Of a DNA stretch of 64,000 bases, positions 1-9,319 are shown piece by piece. The notes below the pieces were generated by a model that searched no databases, had not been told where the DNA came from, and worked only from the letters and a program-made list of their open reading frames with translations. The position numbers and the translations under genes were made by a program. Location of the stretch: positions 461,001 through 525,000 of the forward strand of contig NZ_BSDR01000001.1 in the NCBI RefSeq assembly GCF_027925305.1, given 5' to 3'. This DNA comes from Desulforhabdus amnigena (lineage in GTDB: Bacteria > Desulfobacterota > Syntrophobacteria > Syntrophobacterales > Syntrophobacteraceae). Every line of letters begins with the position of its first letter. Within the stretch, counting starts at the first letter, position 1.

Positions 1-120
1 TTTTTGAGTTATCCCCATACCAATGATGTTTTGGGTTTCATAACTGTCTATTTCGATTTCAAGACTGTCTGCGGACATCAGGATCGCTCTTTTGAGATAA
101 ACAGTCACCAGTGCGGTCAT
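1..120 (-). CDS. partial hypothetical protein, N-terminal 40 residues
   Basis: An open frame starts at an ATG whose last base is 120 on the minus strand and runs off the left edge without a stop, giving 40 residues that begin MTALVTVYLKRAILM. A GAAGG ribosome-binding site lies 8 bases before the ATG. The overlapping plus-strand frame would need a TTG start and has a less natural composition. I do not recognise the family. The amphipathic first half followed by an acidic turn is not diagnostic. Confidence 0.4.
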   Translation of the reverse strand, partial: MTALVTVYLKRAILMSADSLEIEIDSYETQNIIGMGITQK

Positions 121-457
121 CTTAAACCTTCTATTGCAAATAAGCAGAATGAAGTATTTCTAAATTTATGTCATTGTTTGCTATACTCAGTACGGACAAG
201 ATCCTGACTTCTTGATGACCCTGCAGAAGTCGGAGTTTCAACTGTTCACAGTATAAGCGCTTTAATTCGCCGCATTCAATGGGTAAACCGGTTAGAGATT
301 GATAATATATTATAAATCAAATAGTTAAGTGCTTTTGTCGTTCGACTGGGCATGTATTGGCAAAAAAGTGTTTGATTGTCTTGTCTTATCGAAGTGTGGC
401 CGGCTTTGTCATGACCTGTATCCAAAAGATAAGAGCTTTTCATGAAGGAAGGACGTT
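121..457. other. intergenic, AT-rich, divergent promoter region
   Basis: This stretch separates the partial minus-strand gene from the HAD gene. It is AT-rich with no convincing coding frame. The only clear element is the AAGGAAGGA ribosome-binding site just before 458. Confidence 0.4.
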
Positions 458-928
458 ATGCTGAAAATCAAAATACCGGGTTATGGAATTCTGAATCTCT
501 CTTCGTTGGTCCTCGACTATAACGGAACCCTGGCTTGCGATGGGCGGCTCATCGAAGGAGTTGACGAGAGAATCAGAATCCTTTCAGAGCAGCTTAGCAT
601 CCACGTCCTGACTGCAGATACTTTTGGAAGCGTTCGGGATCAATTGGCTGATCTTCCCTGTAAACTTTTTGTGATTCCAGAAGGAGAACAGGACAAAGCC
701 AAAGCGGATTTTGTTGAATCCCTGGGATCTATGAATTGTGTATGTATTGGAAACGGTCGGAACGATCGATCGATGCTCAAGAACGCTGCCCTGGGAATTG
801 CCGTTGTGCAAGCAGAGGGGGTTGCTGTCGATGCTCTGCTTGCCGCAGATGTGGCGACCTGTCGGATTGTCGATGCGCTGGATCTTCTTCTACATCCACT
901 CAGGTTGACTGCGACTTTGAGATTCTGA
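458..928 (+). CDS. HAD-superfamily hydrolase, soluble P-type ATPase-like (COG4087 type)
   Basis: A 156-residue protein made almost entirely of a HAD core. Motif I is DYNGT near residue 20, with Asp as nucleophile. Motif II is the Thr of VLTAD near 53, motif III the Lys of QDKAK near 80, and motif IV GNGRND near 99-104. The DxNGT form and small size match the soluble P-type ATPase-like phosphatases rather than sugar phosphatases with a cap. It precedes transketolase by 46 bases on the same strand and may be co-transcribed. The substrate is unknown. The start is supported by a strong AAGGAAGGA. Confidence 0.8.
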   Translation: MLKIKIPGYGILNLSSLVLDYNGTLACDGRLIEGVDERIRILSEQLSIHVLTADTFGSVRDQLADLPCKLFVIPEGEQDKAKADFVESLGSMNCVCIGNGRNDRSMLKNAALGIAVVQAEGVAVDALLAADVATCRIVDALDLLLHPLRLTATLRF

Positions 929-974
929 GAGAACATGGTCATTCTCTTAAAAAGACATCTTCAAGGAAAAAAAC

Positions 975-3032
975 ATGCTGGAGAAAACGAATCTTTTGGA
1001 TGAACTTTGCATCAATACCATACGCACGCTCTGCATGGATGCAGTGCAAAAGGCGAATTCGGGTCATCCGGGTACACCCATGGCCCTGGCACCCCTGGCT
1101 TATGTTTTGTGGACTCAATTTCTGCGTTTCAATCCGGAAAATCCCAAATGGTTCGATCGGGATCGCTTCGTTCTCTCCAATGGGCATGCCTCCATGCTTC
1201 AGTACGCCATGCTTTATCTTACCGGCTATGATCTCTCCCTGGATGACATAGAAAACTTCCGTCAATGGGGAAGCAAAACGCCTGGGCACCCCGAATACGG
1301 TATCACGCCGGGGCTGGAAACAACCACTGGGCCTCTTGGACAGGGTATAATGAACGCGGTTGGAATGGCGATGGCCGAAGCGCATCTCGCAGCGGTTTTC
1401 AATCATGAAGGACATTCCATTGTGGATCATCATACCTACGTTTTCTGCGGGGATGGAGACTTGATGGAAGGCGCGTCCCACGAGGCTGCATCACTAGCGG
1501 GGCATTTTGGACTGGGTAAACTGATTTGTGTCTATGATGACAATCATATCAGCATTGAAGGGCCGACGGATCTTACTTATTCCGACGATGTGGCCGGCCG
1601 CTTCGAGTCATATCACTGGCATGTGCAGGACTTGGGGGATCGTGCGAACGACCTTGTGGCTCTTTTTGAAGCTTTTCATAGGGCTAAGGAGGCGAAAGAC
1701 CGTCCTTCTCTTATCATTCTTCGTTCTCACATCGGCTACGGATCGCCGAATCGACAGGACACCAGGGAAGCCCACGGTGAACCACTGGGCGAGGAAGAAG
1801 TGAAGCTCACCAAGAGGTTCTATGGGTGGCCGGAAGACAAAAAATTTTTCGTTCCCGAAGAAGTGCTTGCGCATATGCACAAGGCGGTAAGTCGAGGCAG
1901 GCGGCTTGAGGGAGAATGGAAGGAAAAATTCGCCGCTTACAGGAAGGTTTATCCTGCAGAAGCGGCGCAATTTGAGGCTGCGTTGGAATGTGATCTTCCT
2001 GAGGGCTGGGATGCGGATATTCCCGTTTTTCTACCGTCCGAAGGGGCCATTGCCACTCGTTCTGCTTCAGGCAGGGTGCTCAATAGTTTTGCTTCGAAAG
2101 TTCCCTGCCTTATGGGGGGCAGCGCGGATCTCTCTCCTTCGACCAAAACGCTCATCAGCGGGTCCCATTATTTTGGAAAAGAGCGTTACGCTCATCGCAA
2201 TGTTCCCTGGGGGGTTCGCGAACACGCCATGTGTGCCTGCTCTTCGGGTATGGCCCTTCACGGGGGCATTCGGCCATATGCGGCGACCTTTTTCGTATTT
2301 ACGGATTATGCGCGCCCGGCGATTCGGCTCGCTGCCATGATGGCATTGCCCGTTATTTATATAATGACTCATGATTCCATCGGGCTGGGGGAGGACGGCC
2401 CTACGCACCAGCCCGTTGAACAGCTTGCATCTCTGCGCGCTATGCCGAATCTATGTGTTCTTCGTCCTGCGGATGCCAATGAAACCGCACATGCCTGGCG
2501 CGTTGTCATGAGGCGAAAAACCGGTCCCAGCATACTCGTTCTCTCCCGGCAAGGTTTGCCCGTTCTGGATCCTTCCAAGTTCAGCATCGCTGAAGGAGTC
2601 TCAAAGGGAGCTTATGTTCTCTCCAGCGAAAAATCCGGCAGTCCTCATATGATTCTCATGGGTTCGGGATCTGAAGTGCACCTTCTGCTTCAGGTCCAGG
2701 AAAAACTTGCAGAAGATGGTGTCGACGCGCGAGTGGTGAGCATGCCCAGCTGGGAACTTTTTATTGAACAACCACAGAGCTACCGTGATCTGGTATTCCC
2801 GCCCCATGTCAAGGTGCGGTTGGCGGTTGAAGCCGGTTCTCCTCTCGGATGGCGCCAATGGGTCGGCGATGCGGGAGACGTTGTGGGAATCACTCGTTTT
2901 GGAGCGAGCGCTCCCGGAAAGGAAAACTTCAAGCGCTATGGTTTCACGGTGGAAAATGTGGTCGAACGTGCCAAAAGGCTTTTGAAGAGTGTCGATTCAG
3001 GCTTGACCTCATCGGCTACAAAAAAATTATAG
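975..3032 (+). CDS. tkt: transketolase
   Basis: A full-length 685-residue transketolase, the thiamine-diphosphate enzyme that moves two-carbon ketol units in the pentose phosphate pathway. The N-terminal domain carries the GHPGTPM substrate loop and the ThDP motif GDGDLMEG...DDN. The pyrimidine-binding domain has GGSADLSPS and the catalytic-Glu segment GVREHAM. The C-terminal domain is complete. The length matches the bacterial enzyme (about 660-690). It is probably transcribed with the HAD gene upstream. In an anaerobe it would supply pentoses and erythrose 4-phosphate. Confidence 0.96.
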   Translation: MLEKTNLLDELCINTIRTLCMDAVQKANSGHPGTPMALAPLAYVLWTQFLRFNPENPKWFDRDRFVLSNGHASMLQYAMLYLTGYDLSLDDIENFRQWGSKTPGHPEYGITPGLETTTGPLGQGIMNAVGMAMAEAHLAAVFNHEGHSIVDHHTYVFCGDGDLMEGASHEAASLAGHFGLGKLICVYDDNHISIEGPTDLTYSDDVAGRFESYHWHVQDLGDRANDLVALFEAFHRAKEAKDRPSLIILRSHIGYGSPNRQDTREAHGEPLGEEEVKLTKRFYGWPEDKKFFVPEEVLAHMHKAVSRGRRLEGEWKEKFAAYRKVYPAEAAQFEAALECDLPEGWDADIPVFLPSEGAIATRSASGRVLNSFASKVPCLMGGSADLSPSTKTLISGSHYFGKERYAHRNVPWGVREHAMCACSSGMALHGGIRPYAATFFVFTDYARPAIRLAAMMALPVIYIMTHDSIGLGEDGPTHQPVEQLASLRAMPNLCVLRPADANETAHAWRVVMRRKTGPSILVLSRQGLPVLDPSKFSIAEGVSKGAYVLSSEKSGSPHMILMGSGSEVHLLLQVQEKLAEDGVDARVVSMPSWELFIEQPQSYRDLVFPPHVKVRLAVEAGSPLGWRQWVGDAGDVVGITRFGASAPGKENFKRYGFTVENVVERAKRLLKSVDSGLTSSATKKL

Positions 3033-3083
3033 TTAGCCCACACAACACCAGGCAGAAAATTCGCTTGTGCTTCCAAAGAATTT

Positions 3084-3258
3084 TAGGTTCTGTTGACATT
3101 TCACCTCAACCAGATGAGAGCTGCGACAAAGCCAAGAAAGCCCAAGAAGCTTCTGTCGAGCTTGTCGAATCTGGAGAAGATGCGTCTGAAGTGTTTGATT
3201 TTGCCCATAAAGCACTCGATCAGATGTCTCTCACGGTAACATATAAGAAAAAACTTTG
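3084..3258 (-). pseudogene. C-terminal remnant of an IS5-family transposase
   Basis: On the minus strand an open stretch ends RERHLIECFMGKIKHFRRI, then a FDKL segment, then LGFVAALIWLR and a stop at 3101. The spacing and residues (E-x-F-x-K-x-K-x-x-R-R, then the FDKL segment, then an IWLR tail) match the DDE-transposase C terminus of the IS5/IS427 group. Only about 50 residues survive and there is no upstream catalytic domain. Just past the stop, TAGGTTCTGTTGACATTT could be the old element end. It sits between the convergent transketolase and response-regulator genes. Confidence 0.65.
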
Positions 3259-3287
3259 ACCCTACAGCTTCTAAAGAAGAAGCGGGC

Positions 3288-4679
3288 TTATTGTTGTATT
3301 TCACCCTGAGAGCGCAAATTCATAACCTTCATCTTCTGCATCAGAGTATTCCGGTGGATTTTTAGAAGACGAGCAGTATCTGTTTGATTCCATCGGCATT
3401 TCTCCAGGGCATTCAAAATATATTGACGTTCGAATGCCTGCCGGGCCTGAATGAGACCACTTTTATCGCTGGAAATACTTGTCTCATCCCCCACGAGAAT
3501 ATGATCCTCTCCCCCCAAGAGGTCGAAAGATAAATCTTTCTCATCTATCCACTCTCCCTCGGTCCCCATAACAACCATCCTTTCTATAATATTCTCCAGC
3601 TCGCGAACATTTCCGGGGAAGGGGTAGGATTCCAGAACATTCAGGACGCCACGGGTTATACCTTTTATTTTTTTGTTCGATAGTTGGCTGAATTTTTTTA
3701 GAAAATGCCTTGCTAAAAGAGAAACATCCCCTTTTCGGTCACGCAATGGGGGAAGGTTGATTGGAATCACATTGAGGCGAAAATAGAGGTCGCCGCGAAA
3801 CTTTCCCTCCTTGACCATATCTTCGAGGCGAGTATTGGTTGCGGCGATCACTCTGACGTCAGCATTTATCGTTTTATGGCTACCCACCCGGCAAAACTCG
3901 CGCTCCTGTAAAACCCTCAGCAATTTTGCCTGGAGTTCAAGCCGTAAGCTCGAAATTTCATCCAAAAATATACTGCTTCCATGCGCATATTCAAATTTAC
4001 CTATGTTTCTGATATGTGCTCCGGTAAAGGCGCCTTTTTCATGGCCGAAAAGTTCGCTTTCCATCAGTTCTGGAGGTATGGCTGCACAATTGATGGCGAC
4101 AAATGGCTTTCCTGCGCGGGCACTTTTGGCGTGAATCGCGCGAGCGATCAGCTCCTTACCTGTTCCACTCTCCCCCGTAATCAAAACATTGCTGGATGCA
4201 CACGCTACCTTATTTATGGCTTGGAAAACCTCATACATCCGCGGGGACTGGCTGATGATCGCCACGCTTCCAAAATTGAAGATCGTCTCACCAGAAGAAT
4301 AAGAGATGGGTTGTTCGTCAAACCGCTTTTTCACGACGCGTTCTATGCTCTTGAGGATCCGTTCGGGTTCGTATGGTTTGGTAATATAATCAAAGGCTCC
4401 ACTCTTCATGGACAATGTTGCTTCATGAGCACAATCCAGCCCGGAAACCATTATGACATCGATTCCCTCATTAAGTTCTTTGATTTTTTTAAGTATTTCA
4501 ATACCGTTCAATTTGGGCAGGGTGATATCCAAAAGCACCAAATCAAAGTTCTTTTGACGAAGCTTGGATAAAGCGCACAATCCATCCTCGGCGCACTCGA
4601 TCTCATAGTGATCTTCCAAAAGGACTTCAAGAGAATCCCTTGCCCCTTGTTCATCATCCACGACCAAGATCCGTGTCAC
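3288..4679 (-). CDS. sigma-54-dependent response regulator (NtrC family)
   Basis: Three domains in order. A receiver domain starts TRILVVDDEQ, with the phospho-accepting Asp in LVLLDITLP. A sigma-54 AAA+ domain has Walker A GESGTGKE, the GAFTGA loop that contacts sigma-54, Walker B FLDE and the R-finger region. A Fis-type helix-turn-helix ends the protein (NQTDTARLLKIHRNTL). I chose the GTG at 4679 because AGAGGA lies 9 bases upstream and the receiver domain begins at once. The frame continues upstream to 4868, but that extension looks non-domain. No histidine kinase is adjacent, so this is an orphan regulator. It is divergent from the GlcD-like gene. Confidence 0.9.
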   Translation of the reverse strand: MTRILVVDDEQGARDSLEVLLEDHYEIECAEDGLCALSKLRQKNFDLVLLDITLPKLNGIEILKKIKELNEGIDVIMVSGLDCAHEATLSMKSGAFDYITKPYEPERILKSIERVVKKRFDEQPISYSSGETIFNFGSVAIISQSPRMYEVFQAINKVACASSNVLITGESGTGKELIARAIHAKSARAGKPFVAINCAAIPPELMESELFGHEKGAFTGAHIRNIGKFEYAHGSSIFLDEISSLRLELQAKLLRVLQEREFCRVGSHKTINADVRVIAATNTRLEDMVKEGKFRGDLYFRLNVIPINLPPLRDRKGDVSLLARHFLKKFSQLSNKKIKGITRGVLNVLESYPFPGNVRELENIIERMVVMGTEGEWIDEKDLSFDLLGGEDHILVGDETSISSDKSGLIQARQAFERQYILNALEKCRWNQTDTARLLKIHRNTLMQKMKVMNLRSQGEIQQ

Positions 4680-5000
4680 GCTTTCAGATCCTCTTTCCAA
4701 CTTATCCCTCCCCTCTTCACAAAAAACTTTGGTTCGATCGATAGGAAAAAAACTCTCAGCTGCACGGGCGGCAAAAGTCTTCATTCCAACCTTGAAGATC
4801 GCACGATGTGCTTTTTTATCCTGTCCAATGTTGAATGAACTACAGGTCAAACAGCACAGCCGAGACAACCCGCCAAATTTAAATGTATGCGCCGTTTCTT
4901 GCGAAATCTCAAAGATTACACTATAATTTTTTAATGTATCAGGATTGAAAGACTGAATTCAAGGATACTCCTCTATCCGTATTTATACTATAAGGCAAAA

Positions 5001-6404
5001 ATGAACTGCAGGTCACTCCCAATTTTAGAATTTATTCGCACTGTGGGAAAAGAAAATGTTCTCACAACACTAGAAGAACGGTTCTGTTATAGTTACGATG
5101 CGAGCAAGCTCAACGCCTTGCCGGAATGTGTCGTGTTGCCCGGCAGCGCGGAAGAAATCGCCGAACTCGTCAAACTGGCCAACCGGGATCGGTTTCCGAT
5201 TTTTCCCCGTGGTGCAGGCACCGGGATGGTTGGAGCATCCATCCCGGCAGGTGGAGGGCTGGTCATTTCCCTGCGCCGCTTGAACCGTATTCTCGAGATC
5301 GATCCCGAAAACATGTTTGCCATTGTCGAGCCGGGCGTTGTCACTGGGGAGTTTCAAAGGAAAGTCCTGCAGTATGGTCTCTTCTATCCACCGGATCCCG
5401 CTAGCCTTCAATTTTCCACCCTGGGAGGAAACGTCGCCATGTGCGCGGGGGGACCAAGGGCCGTCAAGTATGGTGTCACCAGAGATTATGTCATGGGACT
5501 CGAAGCCGTACTGCCCACCGGGAGCATTATACGCACAGGAACGCGAACCATGAAGGGCGTAGTGGGGTATGACCTTACCCGCCTTCTCGTCGGATCGGAA
5601 GGCACCCTGGGTATATTTACAAAATTAACCTTACGGCTGATTCCCGCGCCGGAGGATGTCCGGACCCTCATGGCCGTCTTTCCAAGGATTGACGATGCAG
5701 CAAGGACGGTCTGTGAGATCATCAAGAATCGCATCATCCCTTCTACACTTGAACTTCTCGATCAAGCCACCATTCAGGCCGTGGAGAACTACCTGCACAT
5801 GGGGTTGCCCTTGAATTGTGAGGCGCTGTTGCTTATAGAGGTGGATGGGAGAAGCTGCCTTCTCGACGAGGACGCCCTGCGAATTGAAAGAATTTGCCGA
5901 CAAAACGGAGCTTCACAAACGGAAGTCGCTCGTGATCCAACCGACCGTGAACGTTTGTGGCGTGCGCGCAGGGCCATCTCTCCCGCACTGGGACAAATAA
6001 GACCTGGAAAAATCAACGAAGACGTAACGGTCCCGCGCACCTTGATCCCCACCCTGATTCGTTCGATCCGAACCCTCGCGGAAAAGTATAAGCTCATCAT
6101 CGTGTGCTTCGGCCATGCAGGCGATGGGAACATTCACACAAACATCATGCTGAACCGCAAAGACAAGGATGAACTCGCCAGAGCAGAAAAGGCCGTTGAA
6201 GAGCTCTTTCGCATCGTATTGCAACTCGGGGGCACCCTTTCCGGCGAGCACGGCATAGGGATTACCAAGTCTCCCTTTTTTCAGTGGGAAGTGGGTGCTG
6301 AAGGGTTTCAGGCCATGTGGAAGATCAAACAAGCACTCGATCCTCTCAACATTATGAATCCGGGAAAAATGTTTGTTCCCAATCGCAGCTTCTTTCAAAG
6401 CTGA
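5001..6404 (+). CDS. FAD-linked 2-hydroxyacid oxidase/dehydrogenase, GlcD-like
   Basis: A 467-residue member of the VAO/PCMH flavoprotein family related to GlcD and D-lactate dehydrogenases. The FAD-binding domain contains PRGAGTGMVGASIP near 70-85 and GGNVAMCAGG near 140. The C-terminal FAD-oxidase cap has FGHAGDGNIHTN near 370 and SGEHGIGITK near 415, both typical of this group. It would oxidise a D-2-hydroxyacid such as lactate or glycolate and needs an electron acceptor that is not encoded beside it. Pyruvate kinase follows on the same strand after about 100 bases, so the pair may serve pyruvate metabolism. Confidence 0.9.
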   Translation: MNCRSLPILEFIRTVGKENVLTTLEERFCYSYDASKLNALPECVVLPGSAEEIAELVKLANRDRFPIFPRGAGTGMVGASIPAGGGLVISLRRLNRILEIDPENMFAIVEPGVVTGEFQRKVLQYGLFYPPDPASLQFSTLGGNVAMCAGGPRAVKYGVTRDYVMGLEAVLPTGSIIRTGTRTMKGVVGYDLTRLLVGSEGTLGIFTKLTLRLIPAPEDVRTLMAVFPRIDDAARTVCEIIKNRIIPSTLELLDQATIQAVENYLHMGLPLNCEALLLIEVDGRSCLLDEDALRIERICRQNGASQTEVARDPTDRERLWRARRAISPALGQIRPGKINEDVTVPRTLIPTLIRSIRTLAEKYKLIIVCFGHAGDGNIHTNIMLNRKDKDELARAEKAVEELFRIVLQLGGTLSGEHGIGITKSPFFQWEVGAEGFQAMWKIKQALDPLNIMNPGKMFVPNRSFFQS

Positions 6405-6501
6405 AAGCCCTTTGCATTTTCATTTCCGGAAGCAGTCCGATCTGTTTCCTTTGAGGAACCCGCGGCCATGAAGAAATTTTTTCATCTAACAAAGGAGAGC
6501 C

Positions 6502-7932
6502 ATGAAACCTCAGTCTAAATTCAGAAGGACCAAGATTGTCTGTACCATTGGCCCGAATACGCAGTCACCCGAAAGTATTAAGCGACTCATTGAAAGTGGC
6601 ATGGACGTGGCTCGACTGAATTTCTCCCACGGAGAGAGGGAAAGTCATCGTAAAACGATTCGCTTGCTTCGCAGGGTATCCGCTGAATTGGGTAAAGAGA
6701 TCGGGATCTTGCAAGATCTCGGTGGACCCAAGATCCGCCTTGGGGTTATCCGGCAGGAAGAAAGGATCCTGGAAGCCGGAGAGCGAGTCATGCTCTCGCC
6801 GGAAGAGTCATCCGATTCAGAGAGTATTCCAGTGGGTTATCCCTATTTGCTGGAAGACATCAACGTGGGAGACAGTATCCTGCTGGCGGATGGAACGGTC
6901 CAACTCCTGGTGCGAGAGAAACGCACAAACCAGGCCGTCTGCGAGGTGCTTGTGGGGGGTGCTATTCGATCCCACAAGGGTATCAATCTGCCGTCGAGCA
7001 ACCTCAGAATCAGTGCTTTTACGGAAAAGGATAGAAAAGATCTCTTGGTAGGTCTGGAGGAGGGTGTGGACTTCGTTGCGCTCTCCTTCGTGCGTAGCGA
7101 AAGGGACCTGGATGAAGTACTCGCAATTTTGAGCTCTCTCAAAAACCGTCCCATGCTCATTGCCAAGATTGAAAAACCCCAAGCTGTTCAAGGCCTTGTA
7201 AATATTCTGGAGAGAGTCGACGGCATAATGGTCGCCCGGGGCGATTTGGGAGTGGAAATGCCTCTCGAAGATGTACCCATTATTCAAAAGCATATCATTC
7301 GAACCACACGCCAGGCGGGAAAACCTGTGATTACGGCCACTCAAATGCTCACTTCCATGATGAGCAACCCTCGTCCCACTCGAGCGGAAGCAACGGATGT
7401 GGCCAATGCCATACTGGACGGAACGGATGCTCTCATGCTCTCCGATGAAACAGCAGTGGGAGCCTTTCCCATGGAAGCGGTATCCACTCTGGACCGCATT
7501 GCCAGAACCACGGAACCTTATCTCGATGAACGTCCCCTCCTGAATGAAAGCATCTCCGAGTTTCTTCCCTCAACCGCCGCAGCCATAAGCCGTGCCGCCT
7601 GTTGGCTGGTCCTCGACCTGAAAGCGGCGGCGGTCGTAGCCTCTTCTTCTTCGGGGAGCACTGCCCGGCTCGTGGCCCGTTATCGGCCTCCCTGCCCCAT
7701 CATGGCCCTGACCGATCGCATCGAAACCCAGAGGCAGCTCTCTCTCTCCTGGGGGGTAATTCCGCACCTGGTAGGTTCTTTCGGCGATACGGACCAAATG
7801 TTCAATTCTGCACGAACTTGGGCGCTGGAAAAAGGCGTCGCCAAGGAAGGGGATCGTCTCATTATCACTGCGGGGGTGCCGGTGGGCGTATCGGGAACAA
7901 CGAATCTATTGAAGGTGATGGAGCTAAAATAG
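6502..7932 (+). CDS. pyk: pyruvate kinase
   Basis: A 476-residue pyruvate kinase converting phosphoenolpyruvate and ADP to pyruvate and ATP. Visible are the N-terminal RTKIVCTIGP, the active-site segments MLIAKIEKPQ and MVARGDLGVE, and the ADP/metal region ITATQMLTSMM. The C-terminal allosteric-type domain is present (VVASSSSGSTARLVARYRP, then VSGTTN near the end). The start has AAAGGAGAG 6 bases upstream. It lies about 100 bases after the GlcD-like gene, and a hairpin follows the stop. Confidence 0.96.
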   Translation: MKPQSKFRRTKIVCTIGPNTQSPESIKRLIESGMDVARLNFSHGERESHRKTIRLLRRVSAELGKEIGILQDLGGPKIRLGVIRQEERILEAGERVMLSPEESSDSESIPVGYPYLLEDINVGDSILLADGTVQLLVREKRTNQAVCEVLVGGAIRSHKGINLPSSNLRISAFTEKDRKDLLVGLEEGVDFVALSFVRSERDLDEVLAILSSLKNRPMLIAKIEKPQAVQGLVNILERVDGIMVARGDLGVEMPLEDVPIIQKHIIRTTRQAGKPVITATQMLTSMMSNPRPTRAEATDVANAILDGTDALMLSDETAVGAFPMEAVSTLDRIARTTEPYLDERPLLNESISEFLPSTAAAISRAACWLVLDLKAAAVVASSSSGSTARLVARYRPPCPIMALTDRIETQRQLSLSWGVIPHLVGSFGDTDQMFNSARTWALEKGVAKEGDRLIITAGVPVGVSGTTNLLKVMELK

Positions 7933-7965
7933 GGAAGGGTAAATCCATTTTGCGAGAGAGATTCA

Positions 7966-7998
7966 GCGGGCTTGGGAATCGAATCTCCTCAAGCCCGC
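7966..7998. terminator. hairpin between convergent genes, possible bidirectional terminator
   Basis: GCGGGCTTG (7966-7974) pairs perfectly with CAAGCCCGC (7990-7998) across a 15-base loop. It lies between the pyruvate kinase stop and the stop of the small minus-strand gene, so it could end both transcripts. The T-tracts on either side are weak. Confidence 0.45.
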
Positions 7999-8033
7999 CT
8001 TCCCATCTCTTTCGAGAAAGCCGAAGAAATGAA

Positions 8034-8168
8034 TTATTTCGCTTCCGCAGTTTTCTGGAGCACTTCAATGTTTTTCTGAATAAGCTTTTGAAGAGTCTTC
8101 AAATTAACCTTGTTGGAACGGTGTTTCTTGGCACGAATGCTTTCAGTTTTCTGAGTTTTTGAAGCCAT
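8034..8168 (-). CDS. 44-residue basic protein of unknown function
   Basis: A short minus-strand gene with ATG at 8168, a TAA at 8034-8036 and a strong AAGAAGGAG upstream. The product is Lys-rich: it begins MASKTQKTESIRAKKH, then has a predicted amphipathic helix (VNLKTLQKLIQKNIEVLQ), and ends KTAEAK. The basic N terminus plus leucine/isoleucine-spaced helix suggests a nucleic-acid-binding or coiled-coil peptide, but I cannot name a family. The usable ribosome-binding site, coherent composition and hairpin beyond the stop support a real gene. It is isolated, 77 bases upstream of the end of the kinase operon. Confidence 0.6.
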   Translation of the reverse strand: MASKTQKTESIRAKKHRSNKVNLKTLQKLIQKNIEVLQKTAEAK

Positions 8169-8245
8169 GTGATTTTTCTCCTTCTTTTGCTGCAGTCTCT
8201 ATTTCGTTCCAGGCAAACCGCCTATACCAATTTAAATGATCGATG

Positions 8246-9319
8246 TCACGCAAAATTTTTGTAATGCAGGGGACTACTCAACCGGGCTTTCGCACTCCGG
8301 TGGATATGGTTCACCCACTTTTCAAGCTTCGGATATTTTCCTTTCGCTGCATCATTCAACCAATAATGCAATTGCTGCCATGCTCTCGGAATATATTGAA
8401 AAAAAGATGTCTTACCTTTCACGCATCCCAGATACCCATAGGCTCCCAGAGCCTGCAAATTTCTGGAAACGCGGACAGCTCTATATGAATCCCTGAATTG
8501 CCTGGACGAATATCCAAGAAATTTTCTGGCAACCGACCAGTAGGTTTCTACCATGCTTTCCTGCATTCTACAAGGCAACACAACGTATGGGTCTATCAGC
8601 AAAGAAGCCAGGTCATAGGCTGGAGGACCGAACCGAACCCCTTGAAAATCCAGCAGCCCCAGTTGGCCCCGGCAGATCATGATATTTCGGCTCTGAAAAT
8701 CCCGATGCATGACATTATCGGACCTATGCACCCCGGCTCCTTCCGCCAGATTTTCAAAATCATGGCGCATTTCCTCTGCATCGATCTCCAGCCCGAGGTA
8801 GGTCCCCAGGAATGCCTTGCGAAAGTATTCCAGTTCCCGTTCGTAGACGAAAGAAGGGGTAAAAAGACTGCCATCGAAGCAAAATTCCTCTCGAAAACCA
8901 TGCGGAGCCCGTTCATGAAATTTAAGCAGAAAGCGCAGTACGAGGCGATAGAGTTTCTCCACATTCATTCCACCCCGACGGGCATGCCTCTGCAAATGGA
9001 GATCTCCCAAGTCTTCCAAAAGGAAAAAACCCTCCCGCACATCAGCCCAGAAGATGCGCGGAACAGGGATATCGAGGTTCAGGAGGTGCCTTCCAATATT
9101 GAAATAGGAATCGTTTTCATCCGTACCGTCGCTTTTCCTGCGGGGTGAAAAGAGGCCGATAAAATGAGAAGTCCCCTGACGGATGCGAAAAAAACGCCGG
9201 TCGGACCCATCGCCCTGAAGAGCAACGACAGTAGCTCGACCATCGAACAGTCCGGTTTCCGAAGCGGCCCTTTGCAGGAATGGAGTGAGGCAGGGATCGT
9301 TAAAGGATATTTCTTTCAT
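8246..9319 (-). CDS. APH-family sugar kinase, AmgK-like
   Basis: A 357-residue aminoglycoside-phosphotransferase-fold kinase. The catalytic loop is MHRDFQSRNIM (Brenner motif HxDxxxxN) near residue 205, followed by LLDFQG, equivalent to the DFG metal-binding motif. A conserved LLEDLGDL lies near 100. It overlaps the nucleotidyltransferase upstream by an ATGA, a layout seen for the AmgK-MurU pair that phosphorylates N-acetylmuramate or N-acetylglucosamine at C1 and makes the UDP-sugar. The fold assignment is firm. The cell-wall sugar recycling role is inferred from the pairing. Confidence 0.82.
   Translation of the reverse strand: MKEISFNDPCLTPFLQRAASETGLFDGRATVVALQGDGSDRRFFRIRQGTSHFIGLFSPRRKSDGTDENDSYFNIGRHLLNLDIPVPRIFWADVREGFFLLEDLGDLHLQRHARRGGMNVEKLYRLVLRFLLKFHERAPHGFREEFCFDGSLFTPSFVYERELEYFRKAFLGTYLGLEIDAEEMRHDFENLAEGAGVHRSDNVMHRDFQSRNIMICRGQLGLLDFQGVRFGPPAYDLASLLIDPYVVLPCRMQESMVETYWSVARKFLGYSSRQFRDSYRAVRVSRNLQALGAYGYLGCVKGKTSFFQYIPRAWQQLHYWLNDAAKGKYPKLEKWVNHIHRSAKARLSSPLHYKNFA

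Noticed and set aside
4-207. 67-residue plus-strand frame at the left edge
   Set aside because: It needs a TTG start and overlaps a better minus-strand frame with a ribosome-binding site.
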